A stretch of 64,000 nucleotides of DNA from Crossaster papposus (GCA_037893245.1 JBAIAA010000886.1:186001-250000), one strand, 5' to 3'. Counted from the stretch's first letter, positions 44,183 through 54,811 are shown. Notes: generated by a model not told the origin, from the sequence alone. Numbers and translations: made by a program.

Positions 44183-44311
44183 CTGCAGATTTTGTTGTAA
44201 TGTAAGATACAAAAAAATATAAGTTAATCATCATCTAGTTTATGTTCTCATATTTGCTCCTAAAATTTCCTCAATAATTTAACAGAAATTAGACACCAGA
44301 AGGTAGAATAT

Positions 44312-44545
44312 ACGGCCAAGTAAAAAAAACATGTTTAGCATTCGGGTTTTTGTCAAAACGGAAGGAAGGGCTTTTATTTGTAATTTGTTATTCTCAAAAT
44401 GACTGCCATTTTTGTATATATTTCTGACAACCATAGGTATTTTTACCGTTCAAAAACACTACAAAAAAACCCGACCTAGCCTATAATATGTGGATTTGTT
44501 GATATATAAAAGATTTAAACATGTTTTGCAGTGGTTTAATTTAGG
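44312..44545. mobile_element. second copy of Harbinger-like MITE
   Basis: Left end GGCCAAGTAAAAAAAACATG, then TTTAGCA; right end AAACATGTTTTGC...AATTTAGGCC. Same terminal design as 13862-14347 but diverged and shorter. No clear TAA duplication. Confidence 0.55.
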
Positions 44546-45869
44546 CCACGTACAAAAGATTGAATCAATAACGTTATGTTCTAAAATAATAACAAAAAAA
44601 TTAGTGTCTCGGTAATTACAATTCTTGCAGCCTGCATATTATGGATAGCACAAAGCCCCAGCCAAATCATCAAGGCCAGCTCTACATCAATCATACATAA
44701 TTAGGGGAATTATGTTAGATTTTGCACAGACCATCATGCATGTAGTTGCTTTTCTGATTTTCTACTGGCCACCCCGGCACTATAATTATAAAGTTTTGCC
44801 ATTCCACAGTAAAACGTAAAGATTTCCCCGGCACTAAACTGAACTTTACAATGCATATTCCTCCGGACCATGCTCAATATGCAAACGTAACATCAGTCAT
44901 GTCATATCACATCACGTCACGTCACGTCAAGTATTCACGGAGGTTAAGATACGATCTGTAGCGCTTTTATTTCAGTTCAACCGGTAAGATCTTGAAATAA
45001 ATGCATGTAAATTTCTTGGCCAATTTCTTGCCCAATTTCCGGACATAACTTATGAGTAGGAAAACACCTAGAAATAGAATTGATTCCTAGAATTATACGG
45101 TCTAACCAGAACATTTGCAAAGAAAATACGAAACTTTCAAATGTTACTACATTACCTTCCTCCAAGTTAAGATGATGGGATAATGGTTTTTAGCCTGTGT
45201 TGGTTTTTAGAGACCTGAAATGTTGCCGTTTGCTCAAACTTGAACGCGCGTAAATACATGAAATAAATATAAAACGCGAACCGCGTCGCGTCGTATTAGA
45301 GCGCCCTCTATAGTTTGATGCACATGACGGGCTATGTTTTGGCAAGGTAAGTTCGGCGCTGTATTTTCGGTAGTTTAGATAAATATTGAGTATTGTTTCT
45401 ATTTTTCTAAGGTTTCTTATTTGAAAAGTAATAATAGGCTTATGGCCTATGTGTATTCAGACAATTAGTTTTGTATCGATAGTGAATCAGGCAACATGCA
45501 GACAGAGTTTGGAAACAAATGAAATGTCATCAGATCAGAAAAACAATTCCATGACCCTACTACTAGTTCATATACAGGTATACCGGGGGCACACTCAAAG
45601 ACCCTAGAGCGTCGCGCAGCCTACGGCGCTCTACGATCTTTGGGCACATAAGTAGTGGGACTATGACCCATGATGTCCGGCCGGGCATCAATAAGCCAGT
45701 TCGGTATCCCAGTGCACATGCGCACATGAAGATTTGACGATTTTTCTTTCGGGATAAACATTTTATCGATTGCGTGCAAAAGCATAGCGGGTACCAGCAA
45801 ATTTAAAGAGATCGTCGTGTTCTAAAGTTACTAAGTACGTTTTGGTGTTTTCACTTTCAGCCTGTTTTG
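44546..45869. promoter_or_regulatory. probable divergent promoter region (MULE gene / TBCK)
   Basis: The minus-strand gene starts to the left and TBCK to the right, so their promoters should lie in here. Two candidate 5' noncoding exon donors are visible: minus strand GGAGGAAG|GTAATG near 45155, and plus strand TTGGCAAG|GTAAGT near 45346. A repeat fragment at 45590-45665 shares CTCTACGATCTTTGG with 2330-2345. No TATA box can be assigned with confidence. Confidence 0.35.
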
Positions 45870-45960
45870 TTACCCCTAGAACTCTATCTGGGGCTCCCGA
45901 CGCCCGTAGGGGCGGAGCCCTACGGGCGTCGGGAGCCCCAGAGTTCTAGCCTAGGGGTAG
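45870..45960. repeat. near-perfect GC-rich palindrome
   Basis: About 43-bp arms: TACCCCTAG...GGGGCTCCCGACGCCCGTAGG and its complement, with a loop of only a few bases around GGGCGGAG. The outer arms differ by small indels (CTATCT against CT; GCC extra on the right). A foldback MITE or cruciform-forming site in the putative upstream region or first intron of TBCK. Confidence 0.85.
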
Positions 45961-46636
45961 TGTTTTGTGTGGCCAAACTTTTGTTCGAACAAAGTGCCCA
46001 TCGTCTTTTCGATTTCAAGAAAATACAAGAAAATACAGAGAATGCAGATTCGGTTACCACGTCCCCCATAGCCTTGTGTGCATTTGTCTGCCGTGTTTAT
46101 CCCGCGAGAAAAATAGTTGAATCTTGTTGTGCACATGCGCAGTTGGAATACCGAATTGGCTTATTGACAGATGCTAATTATGATGAAAGAACTGAGAAGA
46201 AAAGAAATTGAAAACCAGAAAGATGACTCGACACAATATTTCAAGGCTATTAGAAATATACAGCATACAGGCTCTTCATCATCTTAGATGCACTTGACGA
46301 GGGCTGGGCATTAATTATAAGGTAACAAAAAGGTAACATATTTGTATTGGATTCCACCTTTTTCCTCTAATTTCTTGGGAACGGAAGGTGCTTTGTTGCC
46401 TGTTGGCGGCTTTTGGTATTGAGCATGGTAAGAAAGAGGAAACCGATAAGAATACGAAAGAAGCTGTATTTGAGCCACATTTATGGGGCTAATTACTGCA
46501 CATGTGCAGTGCTGGCTATATCTACTGCCATATATTTAATTAACTCGGCCTAAGCCCTAGTAAATCATCAGCCCTAACGTATTAATGATGTTACTCACTG
46601 TTTACAGCATAAAATAATTGTCCTTGTTTTTAACAG

Positions 46637-46864
46637 ATTTCCAAAGAATCTTGAAGTCCTGACCACCGATTATGCAGCCACTGGGTCAAGCAGACCTAGG
46701 CGTATCAACCTTCTATGCTGCAGCTCACCCCCACGACCAATGCGGGCCAGACGGATTACCCCTGACCCCAAACTCCATCCAAATCCTGGGTCGGCTACAG
46801 AGGCTAAGGATACTCGGTCATCCCAGGCTGTGTCAGTATGTGGACATCGTTAGGGGAAAACATG
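46637..46864 (+). CDS. TBCK: TBCK exon 2, start codon and pseudokinase N-terminus
   Basis: Acceptor GTTTTTAACAG|, ATG at 46672, donor CATG|GTGAGA, phase 1. The 64 codons include GLPLTPNSIQILGRLQRL and HPRLCQYVDIVRGKH, which match the start of vertebrate TBCK closely from memory. TBCK is a pseudokinase/TBC/rhodanese protein of the FERRY complex that links early endosomes to mRNA and affects mTOR signalling. An upstream noncoding exon is required. Confidence 0.9.
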
Positions 46865-47190
46865 GTGAGATCATGACAAGGGGCCAGTTACTACACAGAG
46901 CATTGTTGTAATTGGCGATTGGTAAAACCCGGATCTCCCGGATCTAATGTTAACGCTAGTCAGACATTCGGACCTTCCCGGATCCTAAATAAAGAAGTTT
47001 CACCCTCAATGAAATAAAATAAATTGCATTTCAAAGTAGCCTTATTTTGGGGGGATTATAGAGTTAGGCCCAGTATTCTTTGAATGGGTTAGCATTAGGG
47101 CATAGGTAAGGTCCGAAGAGGTCCGGACGATCCGACTTCCACCCACACCCGTTGTAATGCATATTGCCCTGAACAAAGTTGGAAGTCACT

Positions 47191-47274
47191 GGCTGTGTCA
47201 GTATGTGGACATCGTTAGGGGAAAACATGGTGAGTTCATATCAAGGGGCCAGTTACTACACAGAGCATTGTTGT
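47191..47274 (+). repeat. duplicate of exon 2 3' end with its donor
   Basis: Copy of 46826-46911 shifted by 365 bp. It carries the last 39 bases of the exon, CATG|GTGAG and about 45 bases of the following intron, with few changes. It lacks an acceptor, so it is unlikely to be spliced as an exon. A short flanking sequence (GAACAAAGTTGRAAGTCACT) occurs on both sides of this copy. Confidence 0.85.
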
Positions 47275-47424
47275 AACATCCTGAACAAAGTTGAAAGTCA
47301 CTATTGGTACAGAGCTATTTTTAAAAAAATGAAAAGATGAGGAGGTAAATGATAAGAAAACTGTCTGAAAGTAAAGAATTAACATTCTTCTAAAAACAGG
47401 AAAGATCATAGGTTGGAAGGAAAC

Positions 47425-47640
47425 CAATTATACCCAGCACGATATGAGACCAAGGGGCTCCCCATTTAGTCCCCCCCCCTGTATTTATACACTCTTTAGA
47501 CTATTGTTACCTAACGCACCCCCCTAAAAAACCCAAAATAATCCCTGAAAAACCACAACATTCCACGAGCACAATGATCACCACAAAGGAGGGGCGGGGG
47601 TTGTCTCCATCTCATATCTTGCTTAATATGAAACCAATGA
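47425..47640. repeat. dispersed repeat (second copy of 26890 family)
   Basis: Same block order as 26890-27115, in TBCK intron 2. See that entry for the shared motifs. Confidence 0.65.
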
Positions 47641-47726
47641 TTGATTGGTCCCCACAGTACAGGGTGGGGGGGGGGGGGGATGCTGGAGCTATGCCACTGT
47701 CAAACACCCATATTTTTGAATTTCAG

Positions 47727-47799
47727 AAAGAGTTATGGTTGTCTGTGAGCATTACAAGAACAACGTCCACTTGGCAGTACAAAAAGGAGCTTACAAACA
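47727..47799 (+). CDS. TBCK: TBCK exon 3, pseudokinase
   Basis: 73 nt, acceptor TGAATTTCAG|, donor AAACA|GTAAGT; enters in phase 1 and leaves in phase 2. Encodes (E)RVMVVCEHYKNNVHLAVQKG, matching the hinge-like segment of TBCK (ER.VVV.EH). Confidence 0.85.
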
Positions 47800-48308
47800 G
47801 TAAGTTGTAAAAACAACCTTATTTAACCCTAACTTCATAGTGTAATTAAAACATTTTAAATAAACTCATATTAAATTTTAAAAAAAAATTAAAAAAAATT
47901 GTTTAACAACAGATTTGTTCATAATAATAACAATGGATGTTAACAAATAGGCACTTGGGGAGACAATCCCATAGAGATGTACACAAACTTAAAACAGTCC
48001 TAACTTGTTTACCCTAACCCCTTTCTCTTAGATCTTCGAGATTTATGCTATTTAGACCAAAATCTGTCGTTCTAGAGCAAAAATAACTCCCAAATATTGT
48101 TTTTTAGGATAGCTAGACACTTAGGGAGACACTGAAATGTCTTCCTAAGTGCCACTGTCTCCTTATTACCTAAAAACTTACGCTAATTTGTCTCCCCAAG
48201 TGCCTATTTGGAAGAATTGTAACTGAGATCTAATCTCTTTACATTATTATTATTATTTTGGCATCATTATTTACTATTGGTCTATTTTCATGAATTTGTC
48301 ACATACAG

Positions 48309-48423
48309 CTGGTCTAGTGTAATGCAGCTCATCTACGAGGTTCTAGAGGGACTGGTATGTTTGAATCACCATGGCTTAGTGCACAGGGCACTGTCACCAG
48401 CAAATATTCTTCTGGATACAGAG
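48309..48423 (+). CDS. TBCK: TBCK exon 4, degenerate catalytic loop
   Basis: 115 nt; acceptor GTCACATACAG|, donor ACAGAG|GTAACC, phase 0. Encodes [15 protein letters not shown] then [14 protein letters not shown]. The HRD catalytic Asp is Ala (HRA), as in vertebrate TBCK, so kinase activity is not expected. Confidence 0.9.
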
Positions 48424-48500
48424 GTAACCATTTAATAAATATTTAGCTTAGTTTGGACGTTAGCATTATTGGGTAAAAAATACCAGCTCTTCTCCTTAAA

Positions 48501-48867
48501 GGTAGGATACACCATTGGTAATTGCTTGAATTATCAAGAATGGGTGAAATTGGAGTGGGGGTTGTATTTTATAGTAAATATCGTTTAACTGACCTCTCCG
48601 AAGTTTTACAATATTGGATGCTGGGAAAGGCCAGAAAAACTGCATTCTTTTTTTACCCGGCGTCGGGCAGTTTTTCTTATGTTGTTTTTGTTTTTTCGCG
48701 ATCTCCATCTGGCGATTAATATTTTTTTATTTTGAAATCAGAACAATTACAGGATATCTAGCGCAATTATTTTGTTGGATGCCTAGAATCATTATTTACT
48801 TAATAAATAATTTTCTTAATAATTTATTAGTAAAATGTTTTGATATCTGCAAATGGTGTATCCTACC
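48501..48867. mobile_element. TIR element, GGTAGGATACACCATT family (intronic)
   Basis: Intact inverted ends GGTAGGATACACCATT and AATGGTGTATCCTACC (middle of the left end reads CATTGG), 367 bp, in intron 4. Inverted relative to the copies at 4677, 6820 and 8962. Confidence 0.8.
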
Positions 48868-48972
48868 ATGAAGGAGGGAATAGAATTCTAATTTAACGTA
48901 GCATGTTTAGAGGCAGAAATGTTCAAGATGTACTTTGTTCGTTTTTTTTTATTGTGTCTGATAAATCTTCAG

Positions 48973-49046
48973 GGTCATGTCAAGTTAGCTAATCACGGAC
49001 TGTATCACATGACACAATATGGCGTCTGTGTCACATTTCCTATCGG
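48973..49046 (+). CDS. TBCK: TBCK exon 5, degenerate DFG region
   Basis: 74 nt, acceptor AAATCTTCAG|, donor ATCGG|GTGAGT, phase 0 to 2. Encodes GHVKLANHGLYHMTQYG and VTFPIG. The DFG position reads NHG, another pseudokinase mark. Confidence 0.9.
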
Positions 49047-49678
49047 GTGAGTTAACACAACATATCTCACAAAAAGCTTAAAGAATAAAGTGCAAATTTA
49101 GAGCTAGCAACATCGCTGCCATATTTTGTGCCCACAAAGTCTTTACGGAAGTTGCTAATATTTTGTTTCCACCCAATTCTCCCCATTCAACCACAAACAT
49201 GAACACTGTTCCTGCCAAAGGCAACACAGTGCATAAGGTATATACAACTTTGTAGGACCCTACTGCATCGGATTCATCAACAGTTGTACATAAATGGCCA
49301 ATTCTGAGACAATTGGGGCTAGTGGATCATAGTACACTAGGCAGACCATTTAGTCTTTTTGTACATTGCGTTATGGGAACAATCCATAGGGTTTGTGTGC
49401 TAAGGCAAATCTCTCTAAACTTAAACTCAGAACATAAAATTCTAAAATGTTCAACATCACCCTAATTAATTTGTCTTCTTCTACATTTTGTTCTATTATA
49501 CCCTAACCCAATTTTACCTCTAAACCCCTTTACTGAAGACCCAACCTGCTATGGGGACACGGAAATGTCCCTATTACTCGGTCTGGTTTTCTTTCAAACA
49601 AAAGAACCTGTTCCCACAACTAGGTGGAGGCTAGAACTCTCATTTTGACTGTTGTTGCATGTTATTGCAGGGTTGCTG

Positions 49679-49982
49679 TTCAACAACAACTTGCTGTACC
49701 TAGATCTTACCGATCCTGGGGGGACAGATCTTTACGTGTAGCTTCCCCACGTCTGTGGAATAGTCTCCCTATTACTATCCGATCTAGCACATTTCTCAGC
49801 TTATTCAAATTGGCTCTAAAAACACACTACTTTAATCTAGCCTACACCACCAAATGAATTATCCTGATTGTCAGACTGAATGTTCATAGTGTATAGTATT
49901 TGGGTTTTTTTCTGCTGCAGCGTAATGAGCGCCTTATTTTAGGTGGATGTGTGTACATTATAAGTATTCATTATTATTATGT
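49679..49982 (+). mobile_element. CR1/L2-like LINE 3' end
   Basis: Ends of an RT ORF (SWGDRSLRVASPRLWNSLP, FLSLFKLALKTHYFN), then a 3' UTR (TAATGAGCGCC) and a short ATT-repeat tail. A 5'-truncated LINE copy in TBCK intron 5. Confidence 0.8.
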
Positions 49983-50034
49983 TATTTAATTGGGCTTGAG
50001 TTAACTCATTTCATGTTTCTGTGTCGCCCCCAAG

Positions 50035-50302
50035 TCACCCCCGTTACATGGCCCCTGAGGTCCTATCCAGTGGTCCCATCCAGCCTGACGACTCTGGCAC
50101 GCCCCTGATCCCATCAGGCCCCAAAGTAGACATCTGGTCACTAGGCATCATCGTCATGGAGATCTGTCTTGATCTAGATCTCTGGTCCTCATGTACGTTA
50201 CCCCAGCTCATCTCAAAGGTGCTGTTGCTAGGGAAACACAGCAATGGCATCCATTCCTTGGAAACCGTCTTGAGGGAGCACGGCACGCAGAACAAATTTC
50301 AA
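50035..50302 (+). CDS. TBCK: TBCK exon 6, APE/DxWSLG lobe
   Basis: 268 nt; acceptor CGCCCCCAAG| (AAG type), donor TTTCAA|GTGAGA, phase 2 to 0. Encodes HPRYMAPEVLSSG, SGPKVDIWSLGIIVMEICL and VLREHGTQNKF. The APE and D-x-WSLG blocks of the kinase C-lobe are intact. Confidence 0.92.
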
Positions 50303-50393
50303 GTGAGACTTACACAAAATATTGCCAATTATGATTGCTTTGTAAAACCTGTTGTTATTACGAATTGTACACTTGTTTCTGACATGCATTAAT

Positions 50394-50720
50394 AAAGGTG
50401 GCTTGTGTGTAAAGCGCTCACCTCACCAATGTGACACGGGTTCAATTCCCAGCCCGGACCATATGTAAGTAGAGTTGTGCGTTGGTTCTCTTCTTTGCCA
50501 AGAGGGTTTTCTCCGGGTCCTCCGGTTTTCTTCCTCTGGAAAAATCAAACACTTTTGATCTCAGGCAGGCTGTGCTCCGTAGTCATATATGAGTCGATGT
50601 GGCCGGCTTCCATAGATGCCTTTACGTGCCAGAGGCTTGACCATGTTGTAGCCGCGTTCTTCGCAATTCAGCACACCAGCTGCGAGTAAGGATGATTAGC
50701 CTCCCAAATTATTATTATTA
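50394..50720 (+). mobile_element. tRNA-derived SINE
   Basis: A tRNA-like head with B-box GGGTTCAATTCCC. The conserved-looking body GAGGGTTTTCTCCGGGTCCT / CCGGTTTTCTTCCTCT resembles a central domain found in SINEs of many marine animals (memory). Tail ATTATTATTATT. In TBCK intron 6, sense orientation, about 90 bases after the donor. Confidence 0.8.
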
Positions 50721-50884
50721 TTAAAGCTAGCAAACTAAATTATACAACAGCCAGTTTGGACATTGTATGTTGCAGCGCACAACAAATTCATCTCCGTTTG
50801 GAACTTAAAAAATTGACTTGTTTGCACTTGTTACTGGAAAATTGAGTAACTGTTTTCATAATCAGATGCCCTCATTTGTTTCAG

Positions 50885-50946
50885 GAGCTTCCGCAGTCCT
50901 TGCAGAGTTTTCTGAGGCAGTGCTTAACAGTTTCCCCAGATAAAAG
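50885..50946 (+). CDS. TBCK: TBCK exon 7
   Basis: 62 nt; acceptor TTTGTTTCAG|, donor AAAAG|GTGAGG, phase 0 to 2. Encodes ELPQSLQSFLRQCLTVSPDK, the C-lobe helix around the usual (CL..P..RP) block. Confidence 0.88.
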
Positions 50947-50964
50947 GTGAGGGAAATTTAGAGT

Positions 50965-51135
50965 CGGCTAAGATTTGGAGGGTTAGGGCTTTGAATCCAG
51001 CTGCTGGCAATATCATGTGTCCTTGGGCAAGCCACTTCACCCCACTTGCCTCTCCCCACCCAGGAGTATTAATGGGTAACAGCATTAGCTGAAGAGTAAC
51101 CTGCGATGGACTAGCATCACATCCAGGGGAATATA
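50965..51135 (+). mobile_element. SINE fragment
   Basis: Contains the body CTTGGGCAAGCCACTTCACC, GCCTCTCCCCACCCAGGAGT and GATGGACTAGCATCACATCC, shared in part with 56040-56205. tRNA-like remnants (GGTTAGGGCTTTGAATCC) lie at its 5' end. In TBCK intron 7. Confidence 0.7.
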
Positions 51136-51290
51136 AATACTCTGTCGTTTCATGCCAAGGAAACCTGCTTAAGCATAAAATGTTTCTTTAGCACAAAAAC
51201 TCTTACTTGGTAAATCAAGTTAGGAGCCGTAATTCCATGTGATCGTTATGCTAAGCTAACAACAGCTAATTACCAATCACAAATAATATA

Positions 51291-52259
51291 CCGTAATTTC
51301 CTGCGGTAAAGACGCGGCTTATCTGACTTTCTAGACCACAAAAACATCGCCGCGCCTTATCTTTCGGTGCGCCGTATATGATGTCGCTTGAGTTCAAAGT
51401 GATGGTCTTTGTGTGAAGAATTCTTTGAACGCCGCAATCTTACTCAATAATGCGGTCAACCAATTAGCTTAACTCTCCGGACATTGTGACCGTGTTTCCG
51501 TTAACAATGCTGCGATGTGTTGATCCCCCTACGACCGTACATACATACAGTACATGTGATTTAGCACTCGGCAGCGTGCGTAGTCTTGTTTGCAAGACGA
51601 TCTTCGCGATGCGGGGCGCCCTCTAACGTACGCCTTAGACCACGCGCGAATTACCGCATCGGCGGCCTAGCCTACGCGCGCTGCATATACCGCGATTAAG
51701 ATCGTCTTGCAAACAAGACTACAGCGTGCGCTGCATGACGCGTACAACAGCAATAAAAAGCAATTCACCATCCGAACTACACAGCGCGGAGCATTCACAA
51801 CGACTGGAAAAAAGACTAGGGGGTGTCGGAATTAGGGATACCCCGCACGCGATCGCTGCATGTGATGTACATGTGCATGTACATGTACATGTACATGCAT
51901 GCAGTTTATACTGCAGTGATACATGATATGGGTTTTTGGCAAAGTAAACCTCGTGCGATATTCAATTGTGACCACTGGTTTGAACTTTTCATACATTGTT
52001 TGCGTGCCAGATAAACTCAAGTACTCAGCAAATTCTTGCTTGGAATAGTGGGATCGTTCTAAGGCAACAAAATGACCCCTTTCTGGCGATGTACCTACAC
52101 CGGGTGGCGCCTGGTGTTCTTCTAGGTGCGTTCAAGCATGCGTTCAAGCATGCGCCTTTTTCGGCTGTGCGCTTTATCTGTTGACGTTTGAAATTTTTTG
52201 GGGTGATTTTAGGGACCTGCGCCTTAACCGCCGTGCGGCTTTACCGCAGGAAATTACGG
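51291..52259. mobile_element. middle element, CCGTAATTTCCTGCGG ends, TA target
   Basis: 969 bp with inverted ends CCGTAATTTCCTGCGGTAAA and their complement, flanked on both sides by TA. Such ends plus a TA duplication suggest a pogo/Tigger-type non-autonomous element (inference). It contains a CATGTA palindromic microsatellite near 51866-51905 and the inner MITE. Confidence 0.75.
51582..51719. mobile_element. inner MULE-like MITE with 9-bp target duplication
   Basis: Ends TAGTCTTGTTTGCAAGACGA and the reverse complement, followed inside by TCTT...GGGGCGCCCTCT. The 9 bases CAGCGTGCG lie directly outside both ends. A 9-bp duplication is typical of Mutator-like elements. Confidence 0.85.
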
Positions 52260-52469
52260 TACATCCCATAGAGTTGTGGCTGGTAAACTGGTTTTACTAA
52301 GCAATAATGTTTTGTGCTTAAGCAACTTTTATGCTTAAGCAGCTCTATGAAATTGTCCCTAACCTAGCGGCTGATCTGATGGGCTATATATTGGCTTGTG
52401 ACAGACTGTATTTCTTGTACCCATTCATGGAGTACATGTGACACTGTCTATTCTATTGTTTGTTTCCAG

Positions 52470-52621
52470 ACCCAGCCCCTCTGAGCTTCTTGCCAGTGAT
52501 CTCTTCAAAGACTACGACGCCTGTAAGCTACACCCTAAGAGCAATATGACCATGTTCCAGTACCCAGGCCTGAGATGTGAGGATCTACAACTTGACAAGT
52601 TCATCGAGAGTGTCAGAGAAG
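52470..52621 (+). CDS. TBCK: TBCK exon 8, end of pseudokinase
   Basis: 152 nt; acceptor GTTTGTTTCCAG|, donor AGAAG|GTAAGA, phase 2 to 1. Encodes (R)PSPSELLASDLFKDYDACK, NMTMFQYPGLRCEDLQLDKF and IESVRE. Its last 101 bases plus the donor are the template of the 131-bp array that follows. Confidence 0.9.
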
Positions 52622-53514
52622 GTAAGAGTGTGTCTTAACCGGGGGCTACACCTGTAAGCTACACCCTTGGAGCAATATGACCATGTTCCAGTACCCAGGC
52701 CTGAGATGTGAGGATCTACAACTTGACAAGTTCATCGAGAGTGTCAGAGAAGGTAAGAGTGTGTCTCAACCGGGGGCTACACCTGTAAGCTACACCCTTA
52801 GAGCAATATGACCATGTTCCAGTACCCAGGCCTAAGATGTGGGGATCTACAACTTGACAAGTTCATCGAGAGTGTCAGAGAAGGTAAGACTGTGTCTCAA
52901 CTGGGGGCTACACCTGTAAGCTACACCCTTAGGGCAATATGACCTTGTTCCAGTACCCAGGCCTAAGATGTGAGGATCTACAACTTGACAAGTTCATCGA
53001 GAGTGTCAGAGAAGGTAAGAGTGTGTCTCAACCGGGGGCTACACCTGTAAGCTACACCCTAAGAGCAATATGACCATGTTCCAGTACCCAGGCCTGAGAT
53101 GTGAGGATCTACAACTTGACAAGTTCATCGAGAGTGTCAGAGAAGGTAAGAGTGTGTCTCAACCGGGGGCTACACCTGTAAGCTACACCCTAAGAGCAAT
53201 ATGACCATGTTCCAGTACCCAGGCCTGAGATGTGAGGATCTACAACTTGACAAGTTCATCGAGAGTGTCAGAGAAGGTAAGAGTGTGTCTCAACCGGGGG
53301 CTACACCTGTAAGCTACACCCTTAGAGCAATATGACCATGTTCCAGTACCCAGGCCTAAGATGTGAGGATCTACAACTTGACAAGTTCATCGAGAGTGTC
53401 AGAGAAAGTAAGACTGTGTCTCAACCGGGGGCTACACCTGTAAGCTACACCCTTAGAGCTATATGACCATGTTCCAGTACCCAGGCCTAAGATGTGAGGA
53501 TCTACAACTTGACT
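52521..53514 (+). repeat. 131-bp tandem array spanning exon 8 / intron 8 junction
   Basis: Eight head-to-tail units starting at 52521, 52652, 52783, 52914, 53045, 53176, 53307 and 53438, each exactly 131 bp apart. The first unit is the real exon end. Every full unit repeats 101 bases of exon, GAAG|GTAAGA and 25-30 bases of intron; one (near 53404) has lost the donor G (GAAAGTAAG). The last unit is cut by the LINE fragment at 53515. The exon part within the copies is strongly conserved, with few changes. Confidence 0.97.
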
Positions 53515-53790
53515 TTTTCATGTGCCGCTCCCGAACTCTGGAACAAACTACCCTTTGAAATTCGTCAGTCATCATCATTGTCTGTATTTAAATCTTCTCT
53601 GAAAACCCACATGTTTAACTCGCGGTTTTGTGATTAATAGATAGGTATTATCAACAACAACAACAACAACAAAACAACAAATCTGTTAACCAAATTTAAT
53701 TTATTGTTTTGTATTGTGCGCCATGAGCGTCTTGCTTGGCGGATACCAGCGCCTTATAAATGTTCATTATTATTATTATTAACAAATGTT
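53515..53790 (+). mobile_element. CR1/L2-like LINE 3' end
   Basis: RT C-terminus (FSCAAPELWNKLPFEIRQSS, LSVFKSSLKTHMFN), then an AAC-repeat, TGAGCGTCTTGCTTGGCGG, and an ATT-repeat tail. It begins exactly where the 131-bp array stops. Confidence 0.85.
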
Positions 53791-53822
53791 CTTGAATGCC
53801 TCGTGTTGTCTACCATCCCTAG

Positions 53823-53961
53823 AATCCACTGAGGATCACTTAGAGCTGCGGTCCATCACTGAGGTGTACTACCTGTGGGGTCTAGCTGGAGGAGATCTGG
53901 AGGCTGAACTCAGAAAGAAGGGTCTTCTACGAAGCAGTCCTTCCATCTGTAACTTAGCAGG
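53823..53961 (+). CDS. TBCK: TBCK exon 9, linker region
   Basis: 139 nt; acceptor TACCATCCCTAG|, donor GCAGG|GTAAGT, phase 1 to 2. Encodes [20 protein letters not shown] and LLRSSPSIC, matching the conserved TBCK segment EEVYYLWCLAGGDLE. Confidence 0.93.
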
Positions 53962-54013
53962 GTAAGTGAAAGATGCAAGGTAAGATTGCACCTAAAAAGT
54001 AACCTAACTAAAA

Positions 54014-54248
54014 GTGAACAAAGAAATTGGCAAGGTGGGACTCGAACCTGCGACCTGCGGAATACCGGACGGGTGCTCTACCAACTGAGCTTTCTTCTCC
54101 CATGTTTACGGTCTCCCAAACTGTCAGTTTCTTTGTTCGAGAGCGCTTGTCAGAATTCATAAACACCAGAATGCTGTGTGGCCAGGGATCGCGCCCAATT
54201 TTACGATACAACCTGGGAAACGACATTGTGGGGATCACTCAATGAGGA
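54014..54248 (-). mobile_element. tRNA-derived SINE-like repeat in TBCK intron 9
   Basis: Same two-part repeat as in the 3.3-10 kb tandem segments. Minus-strand tRNA-like module at 54028-54098 (AAGCTCAGTTGGTAGAGCAC, B-box GGTTCGAGTCC) and the CTCATTGAGTGATCCCCAC part. Inverted ten-mers, TTCTTTGTTC / GAACAAAGAA, flank the module. Confidence 0.7.
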
Positions 54249-54811
54249 TACAACTTTGTATCTATTATCTATTTGTGTATAATAAGATAAACAGCCAATT
54301 TTGTTGTTCAAATCTTACTTGATGTAAAGGTATTGACGGCTGAAAAAACCTGAAAACCTTTTGTTGGGATTAAAAACGTGAGAAGTAAACAATAGACCCC
54401 ATGATCACTTTGTGTAATACAGGAAAAGGGACTTGTTGTACTTTCTACATTTTTTCTTCAAAAAAAAAGGTTTCCCGTCTTCAGGCCTCACAGTGTTATT
54501 CCTTCTGACATGCTGTTATTTTGAAGAAAATAATTGAAAAAGTTCAAAAATGCATCTCAGAGACGCATTTTGGGAAATTGTCATTTAGTACTTGGATAAG
54601 TTATCTTTGCAGTGTTTAACCTTTGGTTTGCAACATTCTCCAAAACTCTGCAATATTTTAAATGTTGCTCAAGCTGTGAAGTCGATGGCCTTCAATAGAG
54701 CAAGGATAAATGAATGAATGTTGTCAAATTGAAAAAACAAATTGTGCCCGTGGGCACTTTTTTGGTAAAATAAATGATCTCTGATAAGCGAAATGTTGAC
54801 TTTCTTTGTAG

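Larger units (their letters stand above)
51138..52362. mobile_element. outer MITE of a triple nest, GCTTAAGC-rich ends
   Basis: The right end (complement) reads GGGACAATTTCATAGAGCTG, CTTAAGCATAAAAGTTGC; the left end is a diverged counterpart (TTTCATGCCAAGG, CTGCTTAAGCATAAAATG). Interrupted at 51289-52261 by the next element. Resembles a very common marine-invertebrate repeat (memory). Confidence 0.6.
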
